NCBI GenBank assembly: GCA_029856425.1
Contig: JAHQWZ010000098.1
Span: 1-7,008, forward strand
Direction: 5' to 3'
Source: Candidatus Thorarchaeota archaeon
GTDB lineage: Archaea > Asgardarchaeota > Thorarchaeia > Thorarchaeales > Thorarchaeaceae
Length of the DNA: 7,008 bases
In this document: one piece after another, positions 1 through 5,810 of the stretch
How the letters are laid out: each line of letters starts with the position of its first letter
Numbering within the stretch: the first letter of the stretch is position 1
The notes under the pieces: generated by a model
Databases searched by the model: none
Told to the model about the DNA's origin: nothing
The model's input: the letters and a program-made list of their open reading frames with translations, nothing else
Position numbers and translations under genes: made by a program

Positions 1-365
1 ACCAGAACCAGGAGTGCAAAAGGAGTGCTGCTTGTGACTAATGAAACCAAATAGAATGCTGCTGCGTAAGTGAGGAAAGCACTGGTTAAGATATAGCGCT
101 GACCAATCCAGTCGCCTATAACACCGGTTGGATAGTCAAAAGCAGTTTGAACAGTCATTTCAATGACGACTAGAATACCGATCAGCGTCATACCTACTAT
201 GAAATCCCCGTTTCCCAGTGCTTCTGCGACAAATATGAGATAGAAGGTTGTTGATATAGTGATTGAGGCGTTTATGAATAGACTCAGAGATACAGCAATA
301 CCTGCAAGCCTAGTAACCTGTGGTTTGTCGTCTGAGAGTCCAAAATATGAAGTAATCCTACTCAC
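1..365 (-). CDS. Major facilitator superfamily transporter, N-terminal part (cut by window edge)
   Basis: The complement strand is open from a GTG at 363-365 to the window edge, giving 121 complete codons. The product has a short cytoplasmic N-terminus, a hydrophobic helix around residues 20-48, a second around 55-75 and a third around 92-112. Between helices 2 and 3 lies G81-x3-D85-x2-G88-x-R90, which matches MFS motif A (GxxxDxxGxR). That motif and the helix spacing support a 12- or 14-helix secondary transporter, but the substrate cannot be told from this part. The in-frame region upstream of the GTG has no ATG, GTG or TTG before a TGA, so GTG is the best start; it has only a weak GG-rich stretch before it. 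The gene points away from the proteasome-exosome cluster and is probably unrelated to it. Confidence 0.75.
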   Translation of the reverse strand, partial: MSRITSYFGLSDDKPQVTRLAGIAVSLSLFINASITISTTFYLIFVAEALGNGDFIVGMTLIGILVVIEMTVQTAFDYPTGVIGDWIGQRYILTSAFLTYAAAFYLVSLVTSSTPFALLVL

Positions 366-400
366 TTGGCCTACCCAATCATCGGATAGGCACTGCCCTC

Positions 401-409
401 TTTTATAAT
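401..409 (-). promoter_or_regulatory. TATA-like box for the MFS gene
   Basis: Read on the minus strand this is ATTATAAAA, a good archaeal TATA element. Its centre is about 40 nt upstream of the GTG start at 365, which would give a transcript with a short leader of roughly 15 nt. Position and sequence only; no BRE was clearly recognised. Confidence 0.45.
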
Positions 410-479
410 GTCTTTCAAATCAATGCTTGGAATCATAATGCTTACCAATAGCACAAGAGAACGACCTTGAATCGGTCGG

Positions 480-490
480 TATCTTTAAGT
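480..490 (+). promoter_or_regulatory. TATA-like box for the small membrane protein gene
   Basis: The AT-rich stretch TATCTTTAAGT lies about 50 nt before the TTG start at 535 and would place transcription initiation near 510. It is preceded directly by a short palindrome (CGACC at 462-466, GGTCG at 474-478) that could be an operator or chance. Confidence 0.3.
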
Positions 491-534
491 GTGACACGCA
501 AACATCTCGGATTCCGAGGCCGGTGTGAGAGACA

Positions 535-933
535 TTGAGCGACGACATCCCTGAACGAAGTGCGATAATACGGTCTACTATCATTACTGTTATTCTTACA
601 GTGGTCCTGTTGAGCCTTGGACTGGCATTTTCGGCATGGTCCGCTCCAGAGGTTATTAGCACAAGCCCAGTCGGCGCACTCAATGACATGAATCCATTTC
701 TCGTTCTCATAATCGAAATACTTGTCATGTCTGGTGTCTTCATCTTTCTTACAATCACGGTGATCAATATCCGTTTATTCCTGACTCAGATTCGTGCAGG
801 CTGGACAGAGATAATTCTCCTTCTAATCGTAACCTTTGTGATGACATTTCTGATGTTCGATTCTGGAGTGGCCATAGTCACGCTTCTGCTTTCATTGGCC
901 TTTATTGTGTATCTTTACATGCTTCAAGAATAA
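535..933 (+). CDS. Small integral membrane protein, unknown function
   Basis: A 132-residue protein that I do not recognise. It begins with a short charged segment (residues 1-13) and contains about four hydrophobic helices: roughly 14-36, 54-77, 91-108 and 110-129, with a polar loop at 37-53 and a short basic loop (R80, R87) between helices 2 and 3. No catalytic or metal-binding motif is visible. The TTG start is chosen because the frame opens there and a GGTGTGAG stretch at 522-529 could act as a ribosome binding site; an internal start is possible. The divergent ORF over the same region is a shadow without coding character. The gene stands 200 nt before psmA and has its own promoter candidate, so a functional tie to the proteasome-exosome cluster is not shown. 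Confidence 0.65.
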   Translation: MSDDIPERSAIIRSTIITVILTVVLLSLGLAFSAWSAPEVISTSPVGALNDMNPFLVLIIEILVMSGVFIFLTITVINIRLFLTQIRAGWTEIILLLIVTFVMTFLMFDSGVAIVTLLLSLAFIVYLYMLQE

Positions 934-963
934 TCTTGTATCAAGCCGCCACATGCACACCAG

Positions 964-975
964 AAGCTTTATGAG
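964..975 (+). promoter_or_regulatory. Candidate promoter (BRE/TATA) for the psmA transcript
   Basis: The stretch AAGCTTTATGAG has a purine-rich block followed by CTTTATGA, similar to archaeal BRE plus TATA. A start site about 25 nt downstream would fall near 992-998, close to the beginning of the inverted-repeat block at 989-1098. A second AT element (1105-1113) lies nearer to the gene, so which one is used is open. Confidence 0.4.
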
Positions 976-988
976 TCTAGGTCAACGA

Positions 989-1098
989 AGGCCAGCTGAG
1001 CCTAGAATGCAATAAAATGCCGAGGGCTGGCAAAACAAAGGAGTTTGACAGCAACTAGTCGGAATTGCCAGGCGTTGCCCACTGTGAGGCTCTGGCTT
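989..1098 (+). other. Putative structured leader RNA upstream of psmA
   Basis: Four related elements alternate in this non-coding stretch: GCCAG at 991, CTGGC at 1027, GCCAG at 1067 and CTGGC at 1092. In a nested fold, 989-995 pairs with 1092-1098 and 999-1003 pairs with 1087-1091 (12 pairs including one G.U, with the bulge CTG at 996-998), enclosing an exact 7-bp stem CTGGCAA 1027-1033 with TTGCCAG 1065-1071. In a tandem fold, 991-996 pairs with 1026-1031 and 1067-1071 with 1092-1096. The folds exclude each other. I do not recognise it as a tRNA, C/D or H/ACA guide, or known riboswitch. The pairing is seen directly; an RNA role is inferred. The repeats could also be DNA sites for a regulator. 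Confidence 0.35.
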
Positions 1099-1104
1099 CC
1101 GGAT

Positions 1105-1113
1105 AGTTATAAG
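1105..1113 (+). promoter_or_regulatory. Second TATA-like element close to psmA
   Basis: AGTTATAAG resembles an archaeal TATA box. Used as a promoter it would start transcription around 1134, giving a nearly leaderless psmA mRNA and leaving the strong Shine-Dalgarno at 1124-1128 outside the transcript. That conflict makes this element less likely than the one at 964-975. Confidence 0.2.
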
Positions 1114-1123
1114 TTGACTACTT

Positions 1124-1128
1124 GGAGG
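1124..1128 (+). promoter_or_regulatory. Ribosome binding site that decides the psmA start
   Basis: GGAGG stands 8 nt before the GTG at 1137. The in-frame TTG at 1122 overlaps this site and so cannot be served by it, which argues for GTG as the true start. Confidence 0.7.
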
Positions 1129-1136
1129 AAAACACC

Positions 1137-1877
1137 GTGTTTGGGATATCTGGTGCGGGGTATGATATGTCCACAAGCATTTTCAGCCCTGAAGGACGAA
1201 TTTTTGCGGCAGAATATGCTAAGAAAGCAGTCGAGCAAGGAGCCACATCCATTGGAATCCTTGTGAATGAAGGAATCATACTACTCGCTGAAAAGAACAT
1301 CAAACCCCTTCAGGAGCCAGACAGCATAGAGAAACTCTCTAAGATTGATGAACATATCGGGGTAGCCACATCTGGACTGATGGCAGATGCCCGTAAGCTG
1401 ATTCAGGAGGCTAGAATTAAAGCTCAGTCATATTGGCTGACCTATGAGGAGCCAATTCCTGGAGAGGTGTTGGCTGAGCATATCTGCGATGTGAAGGCTC
1501 AGTTTACTCAAGGGGGCGGAGCAAGACCTTATGGTGTTGCTATGATCATTGGTTCAATAGACTATGATGATACGCCACGCCTTTTCGTGACTGATCCGGT
1601 GGGTACCTACTGGGGCTACCTAGCAGTAGTGATTGGTCGAGGTAGTGCCAGAGCAGGTGAATACCTAGAAAGCAAGTATGATCTGAGCAAGAAACAGACT
1701 CTTGATCAAGCCATTCAACTTGCCCTTGACGCACTTCGTCAGGCCACAGAAACAGATCTCTCTGCTGATAATGTTGAGATTGCCAAGATTCCAGTGAGCA
1801 CACGCAAATTCGAAAAGCTCAGCAGATCGGAAACAAAGGCCATTTTGAATCCCGCCAGAACTAAGAAGAATGAATAG
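1137..1877 (+). CDS. psmA: 20S proteasome subunit alpha
   Basis: The 246-residue product is an archaeal proteasome alpha subunit, which forms the outer heptameric rings of the 20S core, gates substrate entry and docks ATPase activators such as PAN. The alpha-type N-terminal signature is clear: G8-Y9-D10, then FSPEGR at 16-21, E26-Y27-A28, A31-V32 and G35. SGL around 90 and RPYGV around 140 are also family-typical. With the GTG start, Lys66 in SIEK aligns with the Lys66 of Thermoplasma alpha that contacts the HbYX tail of activators. No N-terminal catalytic Thr is expected, since only beta subunits carry it. GTG is preferred over the in-frame TTG at 1122 because GGAGG at 1124-1128 is spaced 8 nt from it. 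The TAG stop overlaps the ribosome binding region of the SBDS gene. No beta subunit gene is in the window. Confidence 0.96.
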   Translation: MFGISGAGYDMSTSIFSPEGRIFAAEYAKKAVEQGATSIGILVNEGIILLAEKNIKPLQEPDSIEKLSKIDEHIGVATSGLMADARKLIQEARIKAQSYWLTYEEPIPGEVLAEHICDVKAQFTQGGGARPYGVAMIIGSIDYDDTPRLFVTDPVGTYWGYLAVVIGRGSARAGEYLESKYDLSKKQTLDQAIQLALDALRQATETDLSADNVEIAKIPVSTRKFEKLSRSETKAILNPARTKKNE

Positions 1878-1891
1878 GAGTGGAATGACGG

Positions 1892-2617
1892 TTGATGGGT
1901 TCAGGGAAGAAATCGGGTGAAAAGTGGCTTGACCTTGATGCTGTTGTTATTGCTATCCAAAAAGGCCACTTGAGATTCGAGCTTTTCGTTGACCCAGATC
2001 TGGCTTTTGAGTATAGAAGAGGTGCTGATATCCCAGTTCAAGACATCTTGAAGAGCTTTGACCTCTATGAAGATGCCAAGAGGGGTGAACGTGCTTCTGA
2101 TGAACTTGCAGAAGAAGAGTTTGGAACCTCCGATGTATTTCAAATTGCATCTCAGATACTCAAGAATGGAGAGTTCAAACTGACTCATGAACAGCGTAAT
2201 CAACTTGTGAAGGAGAAGACCGAAAGAATAATCGAGAGCATCTCGAAGCGCTCGATGAACCCGCAGACAGGTCATCCACATCCTCCTGATCGAATCAGAC
2301 AGGCTATGGAGGAAGCAAAAGTACGCGTTGACCCTTTCATAAGTGCCGATGAACAGATTTCTGGAATTGTAAAAGCACTCCTGGTGATCATCCCAATCTC
2401 ATTTGAGAGTGTCAAGCTTCAGATTACACTCCCCGCAGCATTCTCAGGCAAGGGCTACAATGTGGTTGCTAAGGCTGGACTAATCAAGTCCGAGGCATGG
2501 GCCCAGAATGGAGAGTGGTCTGGACTGGTTGAAATTCCTGCCTCGAAACGTCAGGAGCTTTATGATGACCTGAATAAGCTCTGTAAAGGACAAGTAAAGA
2601 TAGAGACCGTTCGATAA
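1892..2617 (+). CDS. SBDS family ribosome maturation protein (Sdo1 homologue)
   Basis: A 241-residue archaeal relative of human SBDS and yeast Sdo1. In eukaryotes SBDS works with the GTPase EFL1 to release the anti-association factor eIF6 from the 60S subunit; archaeal SBDS is thought to act on the large subunit or in RNA processing. Three domains are present: an N-terminal FYSH domain (about 12-95, with FELFVDPD near 29-36), a central helical domain (about 98-165, including the family motif NPQTGHPHP at 123-131 and RI at 134-135) and a C-terminal ferredoxin-like domain (about 168-240). The length is normal. The start is uncertain: TTG at 1892 is 8 nt after GGAGTGG (1877-1883), while ATG at 1895 is the next codon. 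It follows psmA by 14 nt and is very likely co-transcribed. Confidence 0.94.
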   Translation: MMGSGKKSGEKWLDLDAVVIAIQKGHLRFELFVDPDLAFEYRRGADIPVQDILKSFDLYEDAKRGERASDELAEEEFGTSDVFQIASQILKNGEFKLTHEQRNQLVKEKTERIIESISKRSMNPQTGHPHPPDRIRQAMEEAKVRVDPFISADEQISGIVKALLVIIPISFESVKLQITLPAAFSGKGYNVVAKAGLIKSEAWAQNGEWSGLVEIPASKRQELYDDLNKLCKGQVKIETVR

Positions 2618-2632
2618 CGGCGATACATAGTA

Positions 2633-2653
2633 CAAATTGATGATAATAATTTG
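2633..2653 (+). repeat. Short inverted repeat between SBDS and rrp4
   Basis: CAAATT (2633-2638) and AATTTG (2648-2653) are exact reverse complements around a 9-nt spacer, in the 51-nt gap before rrp4. It is AT-rich and weak as an RNA hairpin. It might be a minor operator or may simply be chance in AT-rich DNA. Confidence 0.25.
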
Positions 2654-2668
2654 AAATGAGGGAATACA

Positions 2669-3610
2669 TTGGCAGTATACTTTCAAAAACGAGAAGTAGT
2701 GGTCCCAGGACAATTACTAGCTGAGGGCAGATACCGTGCCTCTTTTGGGACCTATGATGACGGAGACAGAATATACTCCGCATTGGTAGGCCTCGCTGAG
2801 CTGCGTGGCAATACTGTGAAAGTGGTTGCACTTGAGGGGGTTTACATTCCTCGAGAGGGTGACCTAGTCCTCGGAACTATCACAATTGTGACGGGGAATA
2901 ATTGGAAGGTAGATATTGGAGGGCCATATCTGGCATCTCTTCATGCAAACAATGCTCTACGAAGGCCATATGATGATGACATCAGCAGATACATGGACAT
3001 AGGTGATGTTATTGCTGCTGAAGTAATCGCATTTGACAGGGTGACTGGACCTTTTCTTGGAATGAAGGGTAGAGGTCTACGGCGTCTAGATTCCGGCATG
3101 ATTCTTGAAATCAGTCCAGCAAAGATTCCGCGTGTGATTGGAAGGCGAGGATCAATGATCAATATGATCCAAGACATTCTTCGAATCCAAACAATGGTTG
3201 GTCAAAACGGTCGGATTTGGATTAGAGCGTCTAACATTGAGGTCATGCGCCTTGCAATAAAGGCGTTCAAAATGATTGAAGCTCAGGCACATACATCAAG
3301 GCTCACAGACCGTGTGAAAACGATGCTTGAAGAAGAGATGGCGAATATTCATGGTGAAGAGATGTCCGAAGACATGTTCGAGGAACCGACAGATATTGAG
3401 GATTCAAAGGAATCTGAAGATATTGCTGAGCCTGTTGAATTAGTAGAAGATGAGGACACGGCTGAAGGTGAGGAGCCCGTGAAACCCGAGAAATCCCCTA
3501 AGACTGAAGCAGTCGACGAGATCAAGGATGACTCACCTGAAGACGCCACAGAAGAAGAAACTGAGTCTGAAGAGACAGAAACTGAAACAAAGGAGGAAGT
3601 GAGTGAATAA
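2669..3610 (+). CDS. rrp4: Exosome cap subunit Rrp4 with long acidic C-terminal tail
   Basis: Rrp4 is one of the two archaeal exosome cap proteins (the other is Csl4). It forms a trimer on the Rrp41/Rrp42 ring and feeds RNA into the central pore. The 313-residue product shows the N-terminal domain (about 8-60, VVPG at 11-14, GTY at 27-29), an S1 RNA-binding domain (about 63-137) and a KH domain (about 145-210) with the GxxG loop G158-R159-R160-G161. After residue 220 comes a low-complexity tail in which 43 of the last 93 residues are Asp or Glu. Archaeal Rrp4 is usually near 230-250 residues, so the tail accounts for the extra length. The TTG start has a GAGGG site at 2658-2662 and yields the expected N-terminus. 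Its TAA overlaps the rrp41 ATG by one base, which suggests translational coupling. Confidence 0.95.
   Translation: MAVYFQKREVVVPGQLLAEGRYRASFGTYDDGDRIYSALVGLAELRGNTVKVVALEGVYIPREGDLVLGTITIVTGNNWKVDIGGPYLASLHANNALRRPYDDDISRYMDIGDVIAAEVIAFDRVTGPFLGMKGRGLRRLDSGMILEISPAKIPRVIGRRGSMINMIQDILRIQTMVGQNGRIWIRASNIEVMRLAIKAFKMIEAQAHTSRLTDRVKTMLEEEMANIHGEEMSEDMFEEPTDIEDSKESEDIAEPVELVEDEDTAEGEEPVKPEKSPKTEAVDEIKDDSPEDATEEETESEETETETKEEVSE
3592..3596 (+). promoter_or_regulatory. Ribosome binding site of rrp41 inside rrp4
   Basis: GGAGG in the last codons of rrp4 lies 13 nt before the rrp41 ATG at 3610. The spacing is longer than for other genes here (7-9 nt), so reinitiation at the TAATG junction may contribute. 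Confidence 0.45.
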
Positions 3611-4428
3611 TGAGTCCCGAAGTTAAACCCGACTCTTTGCTAAACGCTGAGGGCCTACGATTTGATGGAAGAAGGATTGACGAGCTAAGGCCAGTACAGA
3701 TGGAGGTCGGAGTGCTCAAGACAGCCGACGGTTCAGCATCTATTAGGCAGGGCAAGACATACATCTTGGCCGCAGTTTATGGGCCGCGTGAGCTGCATCC
3801 TAGGCATTTAACGTTGAATGACCGAGCATTTCTCAGAGTTGTCTACAGGATGGCTACGTTCTCTGTTCCTGACAGGAAGAGACCTGCACCATCTCGTCGA
3901 GAGCGGGAGATATCTATGGTCATTGCCAATGCACTACAACCAGTGCTGTTCTTGGAACAGTATCCGAAAGCTGTGATTGATGTATTCATACAGGTCATCC
4001 AAGCTGATGGTGGTACTAGATGTGCTGCCATAAACGCAGCCTCACTTGCGCTAGCTGATGCTGGAATCCCAATGAGATCGCTTGTTCCCTCTGTTGCGGT
4101 TGGAAAAGCGGAAGGCACACTTATTGTTGACCTAGGTGATGAAGAGGACAAATACGGTGAAGGCGATGTTCCGCTAGCTATTCTTCCTGGCACAAATGAA
4201 CTGACTCTACTTCAGCAGGATGGTTCCTTCACACGTGAGGAACTCATGGAGGCAATGCAAATGGGAATCAATGCCTGCAAATATCTGCACGAACTGCAAA
4301 AAGATGCTCTAAAGCGATCCTACTCAAAGAAGGCACCTGAGGGCGAAGACGATGACGATGAGATGGATGATTATGACGACGACCTTGAAACTGACCTCGG
4401 CGAAGCCGATATAATGGAGGATGAGTAG
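3610..4428 (+). CDS. rrp41: Exosome catalytic subunit Rrp41 with acidic C-terminal tail
   Basis: Rrp41 is the active RNase PH-type subunit of the archaeal exosome; with Rrp42 it forms a hexameric ring that degrades RNA 3' to 5' with phosphate, and can add nucleotides in the reverse reaction. The 272-residue product aligns along its length with Sulfolobus Rrp41: RFDGRR at 17-22, YGPREL at 57-62, HPRH at 63-66, and PSRRE at 94-98, where R96-R97 correspond to the substrate-binding Arg pair. D180 and D186 match the catalytic and metal-linked Asp pair in ED-x-x-GE-x-D (179-186), so the enzyme should be active. Residues 244-272 form an acidic tail (19 of 29 are Asp or Glu) beyond the domain end near 238. 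The ATG start overlaps the rrp4 stop by one base; rrp42 follows after one base. Confidence 0.96.
   Translation: MSPEVKPDSLLNAEGLRFDGRRIDELRPVQMEVGVLKTADGSASIRQGKTYILAAVYGPRELHPRHLTLNDRAFLRVVYRMATFSVPDRKRPAPSRREREISMVIANALQPVLFLEQYPKAVIDVFIQVIQADGGTRCAAINAASLALADAGIPMRSLVPSVAVGKAEGTLIVDLGDEEDKYGEGDVPLAILPGTNELTLLQQDGSFTREELMEAMQMGINACKYLHELQKDALKRSYSKKAPEGEDDDDEMDDYDDDLETDLGEADIMEDE
4416..4420 (+). promoter_or_regulatory. Ribosome binding site that decides the rrp42 start
   Basis: GGAGG directly abuts the ATG at 4421 (no spacing) but is 9 nt before the in-frame ATG at 4430. The second ATG is therefore the better start. Confidence 0.65.
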
Positions 4429-4429
4429 A

Positions 4430-5257
4430 ATGACTGACTTTAGTTCGGAGATTATCAGTCATATTGATAGGGGCTTCGTTGCAGACCTCTTGAGTAAGGG
4501 TGAGAGGGTTGATGGACGAGCCTTTGGTGAGTATAGAGAGATTATCATCGAGCCCAACCCAGTAGCTGCCAAAGCAGAAGGTTCTGCGATTGTTCGCTTG
4601 GGTGATACCTCGGTTGTTGCTGGAGTGAAGGTACTTACAGGACCACCCTACCCAGACACCCCTGATGAAGGCGTTATTATGATCGCTGCTGAGATGGCTC
4701 CTATGGCATCTCCTCTATTCGAGTTGGGTCCCCCAAAGGAACCAGCTATAGAACTGGCCAGAATCGTTGACAGAGGGGTCCGTGAGTCCAAAACCATGGA
4801 TGCCAAGGCATTATGCATTAAGCCGGGCAAACTGGTCTATATGGTCTTTGCAGATGTCTATACACTGGAATATGATGGCAACCTAATTGATGCATCCTCA
4901 ATAGCTGTCAATGCAGCATTACTTGGAACCAAGTTTCCAGAGATCAAGTTGGAGGATGGTGAGGAGGTTGCTACAGGCAAGGAGCTCACTCTACCCCTTC
5001 AGAACATGGCTATAGAGCATACTGTTGCTAAGATTGGAAACCACCTTGTCATTGATCCGGTGCTTAAAGAGGCAATGGTCATGGACTGTCGTTTGACCAT
5101 GGCTGTAGATAAGAATGACAATTTCACCGCCATGCAGAAGGGTGGTGGAGCTGGTCCTATATCTCTGGAGATGGTTGACCAAGCGATGGGAATGGCTCTT
5201 GACAGCTCAAAAGAGATTCGGGAGCTCATCACCAGTACCATGAAGAATCCAGAATAG
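4430..5257 (+). CDS. rrp42: Exosome structural RNase PH-like subunit Rrp42
   Basis: Rrp42 alternates with Rrp41 in the hexameric exosome ring; it is not catalytic itself but shapes the RNA path and is needed for activity. The 275-residue product has the RNase PH fold signatures: R26-V27-D28-G29-R30, GSAIVRLGDT at 51-60, the Rrp42-type segment P91 to P101, and VDRGVRES at 113-120. The SRRE-type Arg pair found in Rrp41 is absent, as expected. Length is typical and there is no acidic tail, unlike its neighbours. The start at 4430 is favoured over 4421 by ribosome binding site spacing; it would leave one base after the rrp41 stop. The gene is followed by a terminator-like hairpin, which suggests that the transcript from psmA through rrp42 ends here, at least in part. 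Confidence 0.95.
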   Translation: MTDFSSEIISHIDRGFVADLLSKGERVDGRAFGEYREIIIEPNPVAAKAEGSAIVRLGDTSVVAGVKVLTGPPYPDTPDEGVIMIAAEMAPMASPLFELGPPKEPAIELARIVDRGVRESKTMDAKALCIKPGKLVYMVFADVYTLEYDGNLIDASSIAVNAALLGTKFPEIKLEDGEEVATGKELTLPLQNMAIEHTVAKIGNHLVIDPVLKEAMVMDCRLTMAVDKNDNFTAMQKGGGAGPISLEMVDQAMGMALDSSKEIRELITSTMKNPE

Positions 5258-5262
5258 GCAAT

Positions 5263-5298
5263 AAGGCGTGTCTTGGTCAGTCCGGGACACGTTTTGTT
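5263..5298 (+). terminator. Hairpin with T-run after rrp42
   Basis: C5267-G5276 pairs with C5282-G5291 across a 5-nt loop (10 pairs, two of them G.U), followed at once by TTTTGTT. A5263-G5266 can extend the stem with the T-run. It begins a few bases after the rrp42 stop. It looks like a bacterial intrinsic terminator; archaeal termination mainly needs the T-run, so the hairpin may also protect the mRNA 3' end. Confidence 0.6.
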
Positions 5299-5303
5299 AT
5301 CTT

Positions 5304-5336
5304 CACCGATAGATATGCTAATAAGCGAAATCGGTG
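5304..5336 (+). promoter_or_regulatory. Promoter candidate for the L37Ae gene framed by an inverted repeat
   Basis: CACCGAT (5304-5310) and ATCGGTG (5330-5336) are exact 7-bp reverse complements. The 19-nt spacer holds the AT-rich stretch GATATGCTAATAAG, which is the best TATA candidate before the L37Ae gene. Arms on both sides of a TATA box are what a dimeric repressor or activator site could look like; this role is inferred. Confidence 0.35.
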
Positions 5337-5360
5337 GGCGACTGATAGAATCAGAGCGCC
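5337..5360 (+). other. Hairpin in the L37Ae leader
   Basis: CTGAT (5342-5346) pairs with ATCAG (5350-5354) around an AGA loop, and GGCG (5337-5340) pairs with CGCC (5357-5360), with a 1x2 internal loop between (A5341 against A5355-G5356). It would lie at or just after the expected transcription start. It may be a leader structure or the binding site of a regulatory protein. Confidence 0.35.
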
Positions 5361-5389
5361 AAGATTAAACGCTCCATATGACCCCATTA

Positions 5390-5393
5390 GGAG
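5390..5393 (+). promoter_or_regulatory. Ribosome binding site of the L37Ae gene
   Basis: GGAG lies 9 nt before the TTG at 5403, the same spacing as at other starts in this window. It supports the TTG start, which gives the expected basic N-terminus of L37Ae. Confidence 0.6.
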
Positions 5394-5402
5394 ATTACCA
5401 GT

Positions 5403-5810
5403 TTGGGAAGAAAGACAAAGAAAGTTAGTAGCACTGGAAGGTTCGGTGCCAGGTACGGTGCAAAGCTACGACGCAGAGTACTTGATATTGAAAGGCGTCG
5501 TGCAGACCCACAGCGTTGTCCGTCCTGTGCCACAAGAGCACTAACTAGGGAGGCTGTTGGTCTTTGGAACTGCAAGAAGTGTGGTCTGAGCTTTGCAGGT
5601 GGTGCATACGTCCCATTTACTGATGCTGGCAAGGCTGCAAAACGTGCAATTGCACAGAGAGTATCAGGTGACTTTCTTGCTTTGAGAGATGAAGATGAGG
5701 CTGTTGATCCTTCTGAGTTCCTCCCGAATATTGAGGAGGAGGTGCTCGTAGCGGTCACTGCTAATGAGGACTCAGATGTTCCTGATGAGGAACCTGAGGA
5801 TACTGATTGA
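5403..5810 (+). CDS. rpl37ae: Large subunit ribosomal protein L37Ae (eL43) with C-terminal extension
   Basis: The first 70 residues are a standard archaeal/eukaryotic L37Ae: basic N-terminus (GRKTKK), the G12-R13-F14-G15-A16-R17-Y18-G19 stretch, a basic helix at 21-33, and a zinc ribbon with Cys39, Cys42, Cys57 and Cys60 (CPSC and CKKC). FAGGAY at 64-69 closes the family domain. The zinc ribbon binds large-subunit rRNA. Usual length is about 70-95 residues, yet this product has 135: residues 70-95 are mixed and 96-135 are strongly acidic, ending in DEEPEDTD. Such an acidic tail is odd on a protein that binds rRNA. I see no frameshift and the frame is open throughout. The TTG start is supported by GGAG at 5390-5393. 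The gene follows a terminator-like hairpin and probably heads a second transcript with the three genes after it. Confidence 0.92.
   Translation: MGRKTKKVSSTGRFGARYGAKLRRRVLDIERRRADPQRCPSCATRALTREAVGLWNCKKCGLSFAGGAYVPFTDAGKAAKRAIAQRVSGDFLALRDEDEAVDPSEFLPNIEEEVLVAVTANEDSDVPDEEPEDTD

Noticed and set aside
422..443. Direct repeat AATGCTT at 422-428 and 437-443
   Set aside because: Only 7 bp, two copies, in AT-rich intergenic DNA; too weak to call a regulatory element.
925..945. Hairpin around the stop codon of the membrane protein gene as a terminator
   Set aside because: Stem of 4-5 AT-rich pairs with no T-run after it; not convincing.
989..1098. tRNA or C/D box guide RNA in the psmA leader
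   Set aside because: No T-loop consensus, no acceptor-type end pairing at tRNA spacing and no convincing C and D boxes.
1045..1266. 73-codon + strand ORF across the psmA leader and start
   Set aside because: It overlaps psmA in another frame, has no domain and covers the inverted-repeat region; not supported as a gene.
1885..1920. An 11-codon ATG ORF overlapping the SBDS start
   Set aside because: It has a Shine-Dalgarno only 4 nt away and no recognisable product; a similar 11-codon ORF at 5815-5850 overlaps the Brix start but has no good binding site. Length agreement is probably chance.
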